Source: Crotophaga sulcirostris (lineage: Eukaryota; Chordata; Aves; Cuculiformes; Crotophagidae). Taken from it: 64,000 nt of DNA. The position numbers were made by a program, and so were the translations under genes. Under the pieces are notes generated by a model. That model made no database searches. It worked only from the letters and a program-made list of their open reading frames with translations, and was not told the origin of the DNA. Location: positions 133,015 through 197,014 of the forward strand of contig VYZB01000536.1 of the NCBI GenBank assembly GCA_013397455.1, written 5' to 3'. Of the stretch, positions 39,214 to 52,600 are shown piece after piece (the stretch's first letter is position 1; every line of letters begins with the position of its first letter).

Positions 39214-39440
39214 GGGAGCAACGCCCACTGACTGCCATGACATCTTCTGTGCCAACTTTTCGTTGACCACAAGAAAGCATGATAAAAAAGGGAAGCAGTT
39301 CTAAGACTTAAAAACTCTTCATGGATTGTCTGTTCTCATATAAAAACTGTTTTGTTGTACAAAATACATTGATGTTAGGTTCTATTATATTTTACCTTCA
39401 AAAAAGAAAAACTTAAAAATAAACTTTTGTGTATTGCAGC
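39214..39440 (+). other. ST7: ST7 3' untranslated region (short form)
   Basis: The sequence runs from the stop codon to about 17 bases past the AATAAA at 39418-39423. It is AT rich, with no long open frame. The exact cleavage site is inferred from the signal alone. Confidence 0.75.
39418..39423 (+). terminator. ST7 polyadenylation signal AATAAA
   Basis: A canonical hexamer 205 bases after the ST7 stop, followed by a T/G-containing stretch, the usual form of a 3' end processing site. Confidence 0.75.
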
Positions 39441-42400
39441 ATCGCTGTCTTTTGGCTTCTTCTTCAAAGTTCAGATTGTACTTTGTGTTCTTAAACATGC
39501 ATAATGTATCTGCTTCACCACAGTGAGGGCTTGGCTTTTCACTCAGATAATGAAAAAACACTAATAACTTTACAATTCAGTAGTGGTACCACTGTCTTTT
39601 CTTACAGAGTTCAGTTAGGGGGAAGCCCATACTAGAAATCTAGGCAAGGTTTGCTCGAAGAAGCTTTAGGCTCTCCAGCCAGTTTGAATGGCACAAGGGC
39701 TTCTGATTCCCATCCCCGCACTGAGGTGAGTTTTATCCTCATTTGAATTTTCAAAAAGTCCACGTACTTTACAACTTTTCTTCCCACTGTTGTTGTTTCA
39801 AGTACAGAAGCACCATGCTTTGTTCTCTGTCTACAGAGCAAAGCTAAGTAATGGCAGAGAACTGAAGAGATTTACCTGTAGTGAGTGGTCATTGCATTCA
39901 TGCTCTTATGTATTTATTGCTGAGTTTTTTTGCTTTACTAGTACTTTTCAGTTTTTTCCTGTACAGATTAAACATCAGCATTATAAACTGTTGCTTGAGA
40001 CCAGAAGCTCATTAGCAGAGTTGGTGTTAGTTCACGCAAAATTAAGTTGATGAGAGGTTGCTGTTTCATCATTAGTGCTTGCTTTATCCTTGTGCCATGA
40101 GACGGTTGGACAAGGTGTCACAGACACCTCTGTCAATGCATGATGCCAGCTCTAAGATCAAGAATTTGATCTGGAAGTTGAAGCAACTCGTCCTGAAGGT
40201 CAAGAATTGAAAGTGAATCCTTACAGATGCCTCAGCATTTTTTTTTCCCAGCTTCTCTCCCAAATAAGGAGACATAAACCCAATGCAGTGGATCAAAAAT
40301 GCCACTTTGCCAGTTCAACTTTGCCTTTCTTATAAAAATGCTGAGCAGCTTGAGCGACTCTGATCACCAGCAGGGAAGTTTGTTTGTTTGTCAGTGAGGA
40401 GATGAGTGAGCAAAGCAAAACTCCCATTATTGGAGTTAGTATAAAAGGAAAGTGTTTATTAACAGCAGGAAATGTGTTACATTGGTTTTTTCTCCTCTTG
40501 ATCACAGATAGACGAAAGATTTTTGTTCAAGTGAGCAATGGCAGAGGTTTAAAGCAAACAGTGCTGTGCTGTGATAAAATGCCAGCCCCACACCAGGAGG
40601 AATCAATTATAAGAATGAAACCTGAGGGAGGACATAGAAGACCAGAGCACCCCATGGCTAGATGTTAAAACTCATGAGGTATGATACTGTGGTTTTTCAT
40701 CTCTGGCCATTATTCCCACAAAAGAATTCACTGCAATGCATGTAATGTGGGATGTGGCACGAGATGAGAGATAGTGGGCTGCTTGTGGGCTCCATGTGAA
40801 AGTGTGGAAGGGGCCAACAGCTGTGGTCTCAGCTTTGCATCTGCACTGTTAGAACAGCTACAGAGAACACCTTTACAACAGGTGCTCCTGTGTATTTTTT
40901 GCTCTCTTAACTAGAGATAATTTGTTCATCTCACAACAGTGCTGTCACAGTTATTTAAGGTTGGTGAAAATCAGAAGGTTCAGGTTTATTCTCAGCCACC
41001 TCAAAAACCTTTCAAAGCTTATTTATACGTAGCCTACATTGCAAAAGAACAAATTGCTGTGATTAACAGTCCTAATACGTAACTGTGTTTGCATATTGGT
41101 GTATACCTACCTATTTACAAATGTCCATTTTTGTCAGCAACTAAGGGACTGATTTGGTTTTCTGTTAGAAGAAGAGATAATGTGAATTATGATCTGTGGG
41201 GGAATTAATATCTGTAATAATTGGATAACAAGACATACTCAACTCCCTAGAAGAATTAGATCCTTCCCTTAAACTGTGGGGAACTTTGAGGAACTCAAAA
41301 AATATCTTTATACAATTCTATTTCTACTATTTCTAGTGTCCCTCTCCCTTGTAAGCTGCAACGCACCATGGATTTTATCTAGAAAACGTCTTTAACTTCA
41401 ATTATAATTCTAGGCATCTGGGAGACTACACAAGTCAGACAAAAGGATTTTCTTTTTCATCGGGCAGAGTTTGTTGCCTTAGGCTTTTCTGCCTCTGACA
41501 TGTTCCCTGTGAAGTTCAGCATGGCTTAGATCAAAAGGCAAACACAGCCTGTGATTATAATGATGGAAAGGCTCTGGCTTAGTGCAGAGATGAGCCTGCT
41601 GGAAATCTGGTGCAGATAATAACTCATCCAGCTCTTCAGGCTGCAGATTTATGGAGGGGGGGAGCTTTTAGACTCCGAATGTCCACAGTTCCTGTTTTTT
41701 TTCTTTAAAGACAGCATGGTATCATTTCGATGCAGGCTCTGTCTTTACCCTGTAACCTGCATAGAACAAAAACGGAGACCTCCTGGAGCGTCAGGTAAGT
41801 CAAACTGGCCCCCTTCTGCCCTCCCACAGGGCAGATGAGCAGCTCCTCCAAGCAAGAGCCCTGCTCAGAGCGATGAGTGCTGCACGTAGGGGGAGGTGGC
41901 TCTTTTCTCTGGGTGTTAAATCATTTACTGTCACTTGATGTGATTTGAAGTGATTCTGTGATGTGAGCACCAAATAAAGAAACTTGATTTTTTCGGTGGG
42001 ATAGCAGAGAAGCCCTTACCCCAGGAGAAACAAGGGAAAATACAAAGAGTTTTCCTATGTTGTGGTGCGGAAGCCTACAATAGGGGAAACATCCAAAGGA
42101 AGCTGCACCTCTCTCGTAGCCACACACCCCTTCTCTCACGCTGTGGCTGTTGCTGTGCAGAGGCCTGGAAATCCTCAGCAGCTCTAGTCAAGGCACAGTG
42201 TGCAAGGTAGCTGGAACAACAGAGAGGGGCAATCAATACATCCTCTTACATGTTTGCTTCTTTCACACGATTAGTGGTGGAAAAGGGAAGATATTCTATT
42301 ATAAAGCCATCAGAAAATGAGCTATTACACCAAACCCCCCCCATGTTTCGTGACTACAGCCCATGAAGGGCTGCTGTCTTTCAGATAATAACACAAGTTC

Positions 42401-43576
42401 ATTTATGGAATTAAAAGTGGCAAGAGAAACCTGCGGCCTCTTATATGCGACTCCAAAACTGCCTCTGCCCTCAGAGGTGGCCTCAAAGGTGGCCCTCACC
42501 TGCACACGAAGGCTGTGGTCCTTCCTACAAGTGTGGGGCAGACCCCACAGAGGCCAGCACATGTTGGGGCTGCCACACTGGATTAAAGCCCCCTCCCTAG
42601 CCCCAGATCATCACTAATCCCCAGTAAAATGTTCATTTCCCCTTTGCCACCAGACATTGAGTCCCGTGAGAGGCTGGGCATGAAGCCTGGAGGCAGGGAC
42701 CACCGGCTGCTTGCCGAACGCAGGTGTGATTTGGACATCCAAGCAGCTGTGCAGCACAGTACCAGAAGCACTGGATTTGCTTTCTAATCTACATCTGCGA
42801 AGAAAGTTACACAGGGCCAAGATGCACAAATTGGGTTTAGATATGTTCGCACGAGAAAAAAGAAGCAACACACCAATATCTGGAGCTGCAATACCAATAT
42901 GCCTTAACATACACCACCATTCCCAAAGTCCTTCCTCATTTCCCAAACATTAGAAGAAAAATTTGACTTTATTCTTGAGACTTTTTGTAAAGCAGCTCAA
43001 CACATTCTAGGGTTAAGTTTGTTAAGAAAATAGTGGGGAAGAAGCAATCCCAGAAAGCTTGGCAGGCTAACAGCAATTCAGGGCGCTGCTAGATTCTGAT
43101 TTCATGCAGCAAATTAAAGGGAACTCCCTCAAGAAAATTGGGCTGCATATTTTGAAAAAAAAGAATCCTGCAAGCAATCCGTCTATCATTGTTCTGACAT
43201 GAGAGCGTCTACCTAGGGACAACTGTTTCCTCTTCATGACTAAACACAGGAATAAATTTATTCCATGGAATAAAATACAGGATTATTTCTTTTGCCTTTC
43301 CTGATTTGTGTTTCTTCTTCTCGCCATCCACCCTTTATTTGATGAGCTGAAGGTCAGCAAGGTGCCTTTCCTAGCAATATCTACATCTCTGAGCATCTTC
43401 TGCCAGTAAGAAATAGCAAAAGCTCACAGGAGTCCTTTCTTCATGGAAGAAGCAGTAGAAATGCTTACCGCTGTAACAAGCCTACCTTGAGCTCTTTTCC
43501 TTAAAAAAATTCATAACTTTTAAAATTTAATCAAATAATTGGCCAGGTCATTAGTTATACATTTGTTGTGCTGCAA
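39441..43576. other. Intergenic interval between ST7 and WNT2, first part
   Basis: No exon, conserved frame or recognisable repeat is visible. The frames at 42299-42953 lie on both strands and overlap, which suggests chance in a GC-richer patch. Confidence 0.7.
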
Positions 43577-43753
43577 AATGGGTGGTCAGGCACTGGCACA
43601 GTTGCCCAGGGAGGTGGCCGAGTCCCCATCCCTGGAGGTCTTTAACAGACGGGTAGATGAGGTGCTCAGGGATCTGGTTTAGTAGTGGACTGGTACGGTT
43701 GGACTCAATGATCTCCAAGGTCTTTTCCAACCAAGCGATTCTTTGATTCTATG
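43577..43753 (+). mobile_element. Short CR1 LINE 3' fragment
   Basis: About 175 bases of CR1 3' end, from GGTGGTCAGGCACTGG through 'tggactcaatgatctccaag' to the tail GATTCTTTGATTCTATG. It is the only CR1 seen in the ST7-WNT2 intergenic interval. Confidence 0.88.
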
Positions 43754-45418
43754 AAAATATTCTGGTTTTCTTCTAGTGAAGTGGGTTTGGTGGGGGGATT
43801 GCATTGCAGCTTGTTAATACGGCACTTTGGAATTATAAACTTCAGCTTCAACTTTGGTGGGTCCCCTGCTAAATGGGGTGGGGATCTGGTGGCAAGGGAC
43901 ACCAAAAAGGCCAGGGTACTCAATGTCACCATCTTCCTGGACCTACTGACCATTGAACCACAGCCCCCTGAGACCAGGGGGAAGGCTAGAGCAAGAAGAC
44001 ACACCTTGGTGGAGGAGGGCTGGGTTGGGGGAATAGAAGTTCCACCTTTAATGCAATGATCCCAAAACACTTCACCTGGGACTGCAGAATTCAGGTGGGT
44101 TTGTTTTCTAATGTATTAACCAAGTTAAGAAGCTGTCTGATTTCATTACCTTTTATTCAGCTTCCTAGAACAAGCTCCCTTGTAAAATGAGGCTTCCTTT
44201 CTTCCAGATCATTATCATTGAAAGATTTTCTGCATTATTACATGGTGAATTTGTGGACTCCTCAAAGGGTCCCTGACTCTTTCAAAACACCTGCTACAAA
44301 AAAAAAAAAAAAAAATATTGTACTGCTTTTAAGGTCTTTACAGCTTAAAATATGGTATTGCTCAGGCTGTGAACTACACGCAGATTTTATTTCATAATGA
44401 ACCCCTGATGAAAATTCTCCTTGGGACACACCTTTAAATACAATTAGGTGTGAACTCCTCTAGCCCAGAGCCACAATTGCCAGCAGTAATGAGGCCAACA
44501 GGCCAACCACAGAACTGAACCTGTGTCCCTATACACCCAGTGCGCGTGCGTAACACACACACTGCACACCAACACACTGCCAGGGCTGTTCCCACAGTGG
44601 TTGCTTTATCCCCAGAAGCACAATTATTCTTACTTCTAGTGTGATCATGACATTAATGCCATGTACAGTAACTGAAGCATTACGGTATTGTCCACATAAA
44701 TACCTTTCTGGATCCTCACGTTCTAATGCCAGCTGTGCCTTCTGGAGGTGACTTGCACATTTGAATGACACAAGCTTTTTCCAGAGCCTTTCAGATGTAA
44801 ACGACTGCTCTCTTGAGACCATTGAATGTGAAACTCCATTCTTTTAAATTTTTTTTTAAAAAAACAAACCATAACCAGAGCACTCCCTTTATTGCCACAG
44901 GATGCTATTTGTCTATTACTTTTTCATCCACTGTTCATATCCACTAAGGTTCCTCTTTCTCATTTTCATATCGAAATATTACCTGCATGTACACTGTTTT
45001 ATCACCCATTCAACCTCCTTTTCCTATGTTATTTTTTTCATTATCTCACCTGTCTTTGCACATCATGGGTGCTTTTCCAAAGCCTCATTACACTTATAGG
45101 CACAGGACCCACCTTTCATCTTGCCTTTTTTGCTGGTCTCTGCTCCAAGGAGAGAGGGCTGGTCCCTCTCTGACCCAGCTCCTCTCCAGTGACGCTGCAG
45201 TTTCTGGCCCTTGTGGGCCTGCACACCTTTCCAGCACTTTGTTGCCTTGTGCTGATCCCAGCCCAGAACACGGACCTGGCACAACCTGCAACTGCCTCCA
45301 TCAAAGGCAAATGCACCCTTCATCACAGGTGTAAACTTTTGCAGAAAGTATTCAGAGAAAACCTCATTTTGGAGTCTCCATGTAAATGGAAAGTATCACT
45401 TTGAACACATTTAATAGA
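43754..45418. other. Intergenic interval, WNT2-proximal part
   Basis: Contains an 18-A run at 44298-44315 and no recognisable gene or repeat. Parts could belong to a longer WNT2 3' untranslated region if the proximal polyadenylation signals are bypassed. Confidence 0.6.
44298..44315 (+). repeat. Run of 18 A
   Basis: Uninterrupted A18 in the intergenic interval, with no recognisable retrogene in front of it. Confidence 0.9.
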
Positions 45419-46421
45419 TTTATTAAATTTAAAAGAACATAAAAGTTAATAGATTCTTTAGAAACACAATCATTACAGAGACGAGGTATTTCCTTCTCCA
45501 CCAGCTTTCTGCAAATGATTTTCTGTTTATTCAGTAAGCGAAAAATAGGAAACCTTATCCTCAAGTAGTTGAGTAGCCTGTACCCATCTCTCGCTGGGCT
45601 GGGAAACAAATCTCTTCGCTCCTTGAGATCACAAAAACCCTTCAGCAATTAATATTAATGACCTTTTAAAAGCTTCTAAGACAAGTTTTCACAAATATAT
45701 AATTAAGATATTTGCTTTGACTCTTTAATAGTTTATGAAAATGCTGTGGTTGAATACATCTCCTGCAGTTGCCTTTGCTTCTCACTGTGGGCAAATTTCT
45801 GCCTCACAAGAAGACACAGGGTGCTAACAATGGCCAAGGTGGCCTCAGGTGGCTGCCTCAGGTTGCCACCTCATTGCAAACTTCAGTCCACCGGGGATGG
45901 ACAGACACCCCTCTGATAAAGCCTTTCACCCAGCCTGGACACAAATTGTCTCTCATGGAGGAATCACCAGCTGGTGCTCAAACTCCCAAATACGTCAGTA
46001 ACCGGGACACAACTGTGACCAGCACAAGAGCCTTTGGAAGACACCTGAGCAAGCTCAGCCCATGCAGTTGGTGGTGGCCTTGTAAGAAATGCCCCATCTT
46101 TGCATCTTGCTGTGTTCCCGATGGAAAGAATGACTTGCCACTAAGAGTCCAAAGGAGAGTTGCGTGTTGGTTGGAAGAGTCCTGGGAGAATTACGTCCTT
46201 CCAGAGCTGCAGCAGTTTATGCACAGAGAACTCTGCAGCAACGCTGTCACACAGAAATGGGAAGTAAATGCTGCAGAGTTTGTATTAATTATTCAGCAGC
46301 TTCCATGCAATGAAAGACAAAGGCAAAACTGGCGTAAAAGCCGAGAAGATCTTGTACGCATTCCCTGTGCAGACCAGGAAGGGCAAAGGTTGTGGTCCTC
46401 AAGCATCAGTAGCCTGCTGCA
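45400..46421 (-). other. WNT2: WNT2 3' untranslated region (inferred extent)
   Basis: The extent is inferred from the stop at 46422 and AATAAA hexamers on the minus strand at 45526-45531 and 45419-45424, giving a tail of about 0.9-1 kb. An open frame of 233 codons runs antisense through most of it (45769-46470, plus strand). Confidence 0.55.
45419..45424 (-). terminator. Candidate WNT2 polyadenylation signal AATAAA
   Basis: TTTATT on the plus strand, so AATAAA in WNT2 sense, about 1 kb past the stop. A second hexamer at 45526-45531 is an equally valid alternative. Confidence 0.45.
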
Positions 46422-46651
46422 TCATGTCTGGGAGATCCAGCCAGCGCTCTTCGGTGCTTTGCAGGTGTGAATATCTACCACCTCCAGGCAGTCCTGGCAG
46501 CGCACAGCACAACACCAGTGGAATTTGCACTCGCATTTTGTCATCCTGCTGACGCGGGAGGTGTCGTAGCCTCTCCCGCAGCACATCACCTCACAGCTGT
46601 CCATGCCGCGGGATGTTTGGTTACAAACCCGACCAGCTGTCCCAAGGGACC
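46422..46651 (-). CDS. WNT2: WNT2 exon 5 coding part and stop
   Basis: After a CCTTTGTAG acceptor the exon completes Gly and encodes 75 residues from [15 protein letters not shown] to KSAGWISQT, with TGA at 46424-46422. The cysteine-dense C-terminal Wnt domain is intact ([29 protein letters not shown]). The terminal half dozen residues differ from the mammalian ending. Confidence 0.97.
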
Positions 46652-49600
46652 CTACAAAGGAAAGGCAGTTAAGGTCAGGAAGTGGATTTTAAGGAAGGAC
46701 AGAAAGCCTATGAAAATAGGTAGAGGATCCATAATTTGCATTGATCCCTCAATATCACATCACTTGAGATTCAATATTAATTCAGAGTAATGCTTTTCAT
46801 AAGATAAAATTGCTCTCAAATTCTCAATTGTTTTCCTAAAAATCAGGTCTGGAGATGAGAAGTAAAATGGACCAAATACTTCAAGGTTTTGCCCTGATTC
46901 TATCAGTATCACCATGCTTTGCTTCATCTTTCCATAGTGCCTCTTTCCTCTCCAGTGAGCAAACACCCTCCCTGTGGCAGACATCCAGTAGCCCAGGGTT
47001 GTGTTAAATGGGGTGCCCAGGAGGAGCACCCCCATGGTGCTCGGGAGCTCATGGGCTCTACAGGGGAGCTCTGGGTGGGCAGGGAAAGCTGGAAAACAGG
47101 TGACCACTAAATTTGGTGGTTGCAAGGGACACGATGAGCAGAGTAACTGTGCTGCCAGTCATTAAATTCTTTGCAGAAGCAAGCACTGAAGTACCCCAAC
47201 CACTTGGCATCACCACTGTGTCCACCCACCAGTTCAGGTGGTTGTTCTCTGTCACCTCTCATCTCTGTGGGGTAAGTACCAAGGGTTCTTCTTCTGTTTC
47301 TTGATAGAGATGAGGAGAAACTAAATTCCAGCCTTCTGTGGACAGAAGGAGAGGTAGGGGAACATACCCCACTTCCTCATGTTCTTCCAGTCTCTCTGAA
47401 GTGACTGAAATGCCTCTGCCCATCGCCCCGTGGCACAAAATGGCTCTTTAAGGCTTGTCTTAGCCTGACCAGTTACTGTAACGCATAGGAGCCACTGCTC
47501 ATCTAATACAAACTCATCTTGGGGTTTACTTTCACATCTATACCACAACTGTTGACATCTGAAAACTTCATGAATACTCATTGCTTCACCTAATTTCTTA
47601 TGTATTGCTATTATAAATCAATCTCAGGTATATCCTAGAATCATAGAATGGTTTGTGTTCGAAGGGGCCTTAAAGCCCATCCAGTCCCACCCCCCTGCCA
47701 TGGGCAGGGACACCTCCCACCAGCCCAGGCTGCTCAAGACCCCATCCAACCTGGCCTTGACATATCCATGACAAGAACATTGTTCTGACATTTTCCCTAG
47801 ACCCGACTGTAGCTCTGTTATTCTGTTTTTGGCCAGAATGGGATTTCCTAAATGTTGACTGCCGTCACTAAAGTAATTGGAAACATTTTACAAAGTGTAT
47901 TCACAGGTGTGCACCAAACATGAACAATTTCCCTTCTTAGAGAAAAAAATACATGCAGACATTAATTCAAATTTGCATGACCTAGGATAGCAAATCAAGC
48001 ACTTCACAACATACAAGTATTTGTTGTTCCTCTGTCCTCCACTGTCCCCAGCACCAGGGAGACTTCATGTCTCTCCCAGCCTGGGTCCAACCACTGAAGC
48101 TGCAAGTGGTCCCAGGCACTTGAGTAAAGTCACTGTCTCAGACTGGTTTTTCATGTGACCAGCATGTGATTGAGCCTCTTAGCTGTGGTGAGGGATGTTT
48201 TGCTCTTTTGGCATCTAAGTCAGCACCAGCTTCAACCACTGCCCTGGAGGAGTGTGTCAGCTCCTAGAAGGCATCTCAGCCTTCTCTCCCACAGCCTACA
48301 CTCCTGTATTTATTTAAATATTTACATGATGGTAATGCCTACAGGGAAACTGGGGAGGGACTATTTGTCAGAGAGTGCAGTGATAGGACAAGGGGTAATG
48401 GTTTTAAGTTGAAAGAGGGGACATTTAGATTAGACATTAGGAAGAAACTTTTTACTGTTAGAGTGAGGAGGCACTGGCAGAAGTTGCCCAGAGAAGTTGT
48501 GGATGCCCCCTCCCTGAAGGGGTTCAAGACCAGGATGGATGAGGCTTTGAGCAACTTGATCCACTGGAAGGTGACCCTGCCCATGGCAGAGGGGAGTTGG
48601 AACCAGATGATCTTTAAGGTCCCTTCCAACCCAAACCATTCTATGATTCTATATTAATATATTTAAATATTCATACACACCTTGAAAGCTTCAATACCAA
48701 GTCCCTGGTCCAGGTCTGCTGTGGGCAGAGCAGAAGGCAGGTGTTGCGTGACTGCCTGCCCCCTCCTGCTCAGCAGGTGCCCACGGCTATCCTGGCCCAG
48801 GCTCAAGGGTCTTAAGTCACAAAGGTGCTGCTGTGCCAGCCAAATAGAGACCTGCTGAGCCACCCAGGAGGGAACAGGCAGAGGGAGGAGAAGACATGCT
48901 TAATGGAGGCAGAGATGAGGTCCTGCAATTTGATAAATCCCAGGTCTCCTCAGGGTCTAAGCCTGCTCCTGCTGCTGCCCAGGGACGAATGCTCAGCTTA
49001 GCATCTGTGGGGAGGCAGCTGAACAGCACTTTAGTCTGTGCTATTTGGGGAAGCACCTCCTTTTGATGTAAAGAACAGTGATGTGTTGCACTGGGCACAT
49101 CCTGCACGAGGGAACCAGTAGTAGCTCCGGGTCTCCTGTCCCCACAGCAGAGAAAGCACCTGAATGCTGTGAAGAGGGTCTTGGGGAGAAAGAGGAGAAG
49201 TACAACCACCAATGATCCACATGGGCACACATGACCCCTAGCAAGGCCACTGCACTGGGGCAGCCTGTGCGAACAGCAAAGTAGTGATGCCACAAAGCCT
49301 TTCCTAGATCCTTTTTCTAGGAATCCCTCTACACTAGGGGAGACAGAGTTCCAGTGGCCTCTGGTGCCCCTGATTTAGGCAGGCTGAGGATCAGAATGAT
49401 ACGGAGATGTGTGATCCCCACCCATGGTCCCATAGGAAGTCAGGGCTAGAAAACAAACCAAACCCTGCTTCCAGGCCACCACCTTCTCATTCACCCATGA
49501 CCCTGTGTAAACAGCTGGGACATCTGAATGTAAGTTTTGGTGTTTGTGTCAGCCCACAGCAATACCCATCACATCCCAGACTGGGCAAAATACAATAGAG

Positions 49601-52600
49601 TAACCACTTTTGTAAGGGCTTGTCCTGATCTTTCTGCTCAGACCAAAAATAAAGGTACAAAGGCAAAGCTTGCAACTCATACGATTAACAGTCTGCACCA
49701 GGAATTTGGTTTGATTTCCTGCTTACCTCCCTGCACTGACTGCCCCTCACCTCCCTTGCTCTGCGTGCTGCTTTACGCCACTGATGGGGTGAAGTGCCTG
49801 GGCTGTGAAACACAGCACATCAAGGAAAATAATCTCCAACAACTGTGATCTGGGTTAGATTTGAAACTACGCAGTGCTTTGCTCTCTGCATGTGATTTGT
49901 GTGAAATGAGCTGGACACTTGACAGCCTTCCCTATGCCACTGCTGTGCGGCAGCCAGGCAGGCATCACTCCTCTGGTGGAGGAAAAGCAAAACCGCTCTC
50001 CACCTCAGTGTCCCTCCTGACTGGGAACAGAGTGGGGCCACGGCTGTCCAGTGGAAGGAAGACCCCACATCCCCCTCCACATGAGGCCAGATGTGGGGCA
50101 CCACGCCAGCTGTGGTGAGATGTTTGAGTTGCCCCAGGAAGGTCTGACCACATTCCTCAGGGGAGGCACAGGTTAGATTCCAACTCCAAAGCTCTCATTT
50201 CCAGATGTCTGGGGAAATCACACAGCGGTGAAGGAGAACCTGAGCGGGATATGCCCAAGGGTTTCAACAGGAGCTTTGCCACCAACTTCAAAACCAAAAT
50301 GATTTCAGCCCCTAACAGAGTCAATAGGCACTGTCATCTGATAATGCCCACAATACATCATCAACATTTGCTATGCCACTAGGAGAAGAGACTAAATTAT
50401 CCACAGAACATGATGAAAAAGAAAAAATGTCTCATCTAAAGGCTTAGTTTCTGAGCAAAATCAACATTTTTGAAAAGTTCCAACAGCATCTTCAGCATCT
50501 CTGCAGCTTCTCTTGTGAGAAAGAAAATGAGCAACAACCAAGACCGAGCAGCCAGACAAGTTACTGCGCCTCTTGGGGGCACTCACATACCCCGGGGAAG
50601 AAGACAACAGAAGACACTAAGCAGTATACGGCACAGTTTGCTGATCTTTGCCTGCTACCTGTAAGGCAAATCCTCATCACTTAAGAGGCAGGAGTATGTC
50701 GTAACTTGCCGAAAGTTTTCATGCAACCTCTTTGTTTTTACTTCAAGTTTCAGGATTGCCATGCCGACACACAACATTATACCTGCCAAAACATCCACAG
50801 CTTTTCACACTGCCAACTTCACGGACTGTACATCAAACCTTTCCTTCTTGGTTTGCACAGTTGTTTCCTTAAGCAAACATATAGTAAGTTGAAAAATATT
50901 TTTTCCTGATTCCTAAGGCACTAAAATGAATTGATTATAATGTGAGAGTTCCCTTTCTATTTCTGTTGATTAAAAATCTAGCATCAAGCAATCAAGTTCA
51001 TTATTCGACTTTCACCTAAAAATAAAAAAAAGCAGTGAAACCTGCAACAACAATAAACCAGCTTCCACACGTGAATTTTGGGTGGGGGTTGGGAGGGAAT
51101 ATTTGAAATATTCACAGCAAAGTAGCTCTGAAGCTACTTTTGGAATGAAGAAAGGTTCACATGGAACCTGCGTACAACACTGCAGCACAGCAGGGCTGGA
51201 GAGGACAGGCAGTGCATGCTGGAGGCAGCCTAGTCTGGAGGAGCTGGGTTTTCCCAGGCCAGCAACGAAACAACTGCAATGTGTTGATGAAAACAGCTTT
51301 TCCAGATTCAGTTCACACTAAATGTGTGTCTCACTCTGATTCCATAGTCACTGACAGTCGTCATAACCTCTCAGCTCCCAGAGGCTCTTGGGATGACTGC
51401 ACTGTTCCCTTGCTGGAGAGTGCTTGGAGCAGAGCTGCCCTGATGAAAGGCATCGCAAGTTCCACCGTCAGCTTGCACGGGGCTGGGACTGCATTCAACA
51501 TGTTTGCAACGTGTAAATTGGGAGATACTGGCCAAGAAGTCACACAGGGACTACCTGTATGTGGCTAACCTCGGTGAGAAGTTCTTGACATAGATCAGAA
51601 TTGGTTTCCCTCCGTGGGTTAGATACCTCAAGTACTAACACATCTTGCTCAACATTGCAGACTACACTTCAATTTCACATTTTTCTTTCACTCTGGACTT
51701 GGTCTCATTCATCTCAAAAACATAGCAAATGGCTTGTGTGGGGTAGCAGGGGAAATAAATTATCACCAAAAAAACCCTGTGAAGGATCCAAAGCAGGTCA
51801 CCCTGGACACGTGGGGCTCCAGGGGGCTGCCTGTAGCACTGTACATGCATCTCCATGGTGCTTTTCACCAGGTGACCAGGTGTCCTCAAACACAGCTGTA
51901 GCATCCTGTCAGTGGAGACGGTCACCACAATCCATATGCATGACCCCCACTCCATGCACAGGCAGAGGCAGTGATGCCCGCTTTGACAGTGCCCAAACCA
52001 GGACCATGTGAGTGTCAGGAGAAACCTCAGGCTGACTTGAAACCCACAGCACGTGAGTTTGCAGCAGGTCGTGAGCAGAACTGCTGCAGCAGCTCAAGAT
52101 CATCTCCAGGTAGACATGTCTTGCCTCTGTTACTCCATCACCTCCACATGGCCAAAGCCTCATTGCTAGTAGAACAGTTGTGAACAGTCAACATGCACTC
52201 ACCAACACCATCCTGCTGCTCATTGCCACTTCAACCTTCGTGTCCATGCTTGGGGATGCAACCTTCACACTCATACGCACCACCTCAACACATGTAGCTG
52301 AGCTCACCTTGCTCTACACACTTTGTTGGGAGTCTCCCTGCAGCAAGACGCTTCATTCAAACACTGTCTAGAGTTTTTTGGTTGCTCTGTATGAATTAAT
52401 GTCTAATAAATCCCTTCTAAAATGTTTTATTTCACAGGAAGACATTACACTGCTTTAACAGTCTTTATGAATAACAGTCTGTAACGAAGGCTTGGCCAGC
52501 CAGCCAGCAGTGCCCACGCTACGGCTGCTCTTATGTTTATTCCTAAAGCACTCTCTGCCTGTCCACTGGTACATTCGAAACACGACAAACTTGCAACAGC

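Noticed and set aside
43705..44070. Pair of 102- and 121-codon frames on opposite strands next to the CR1 at 43577-43753
   Set aside because: The frames mirror each other across one stop-poor stretch and begin in the CR1 tail; no family recognised.
44298..44315. A18 run considered as the tail of a processed retrogene
   Set aside because: No coding-like or recognisable mRNA sequence precedes it on the plus strand and no flanking duplication is evident.
48817..49293. 158-codon minus-strand frame in WNT2 intron 4
   Set aside because: Composition-driven Ser/Leu/Cys-rich frame with an overlapping frame on the same strand and no recognisable domain; not supported as a gene.
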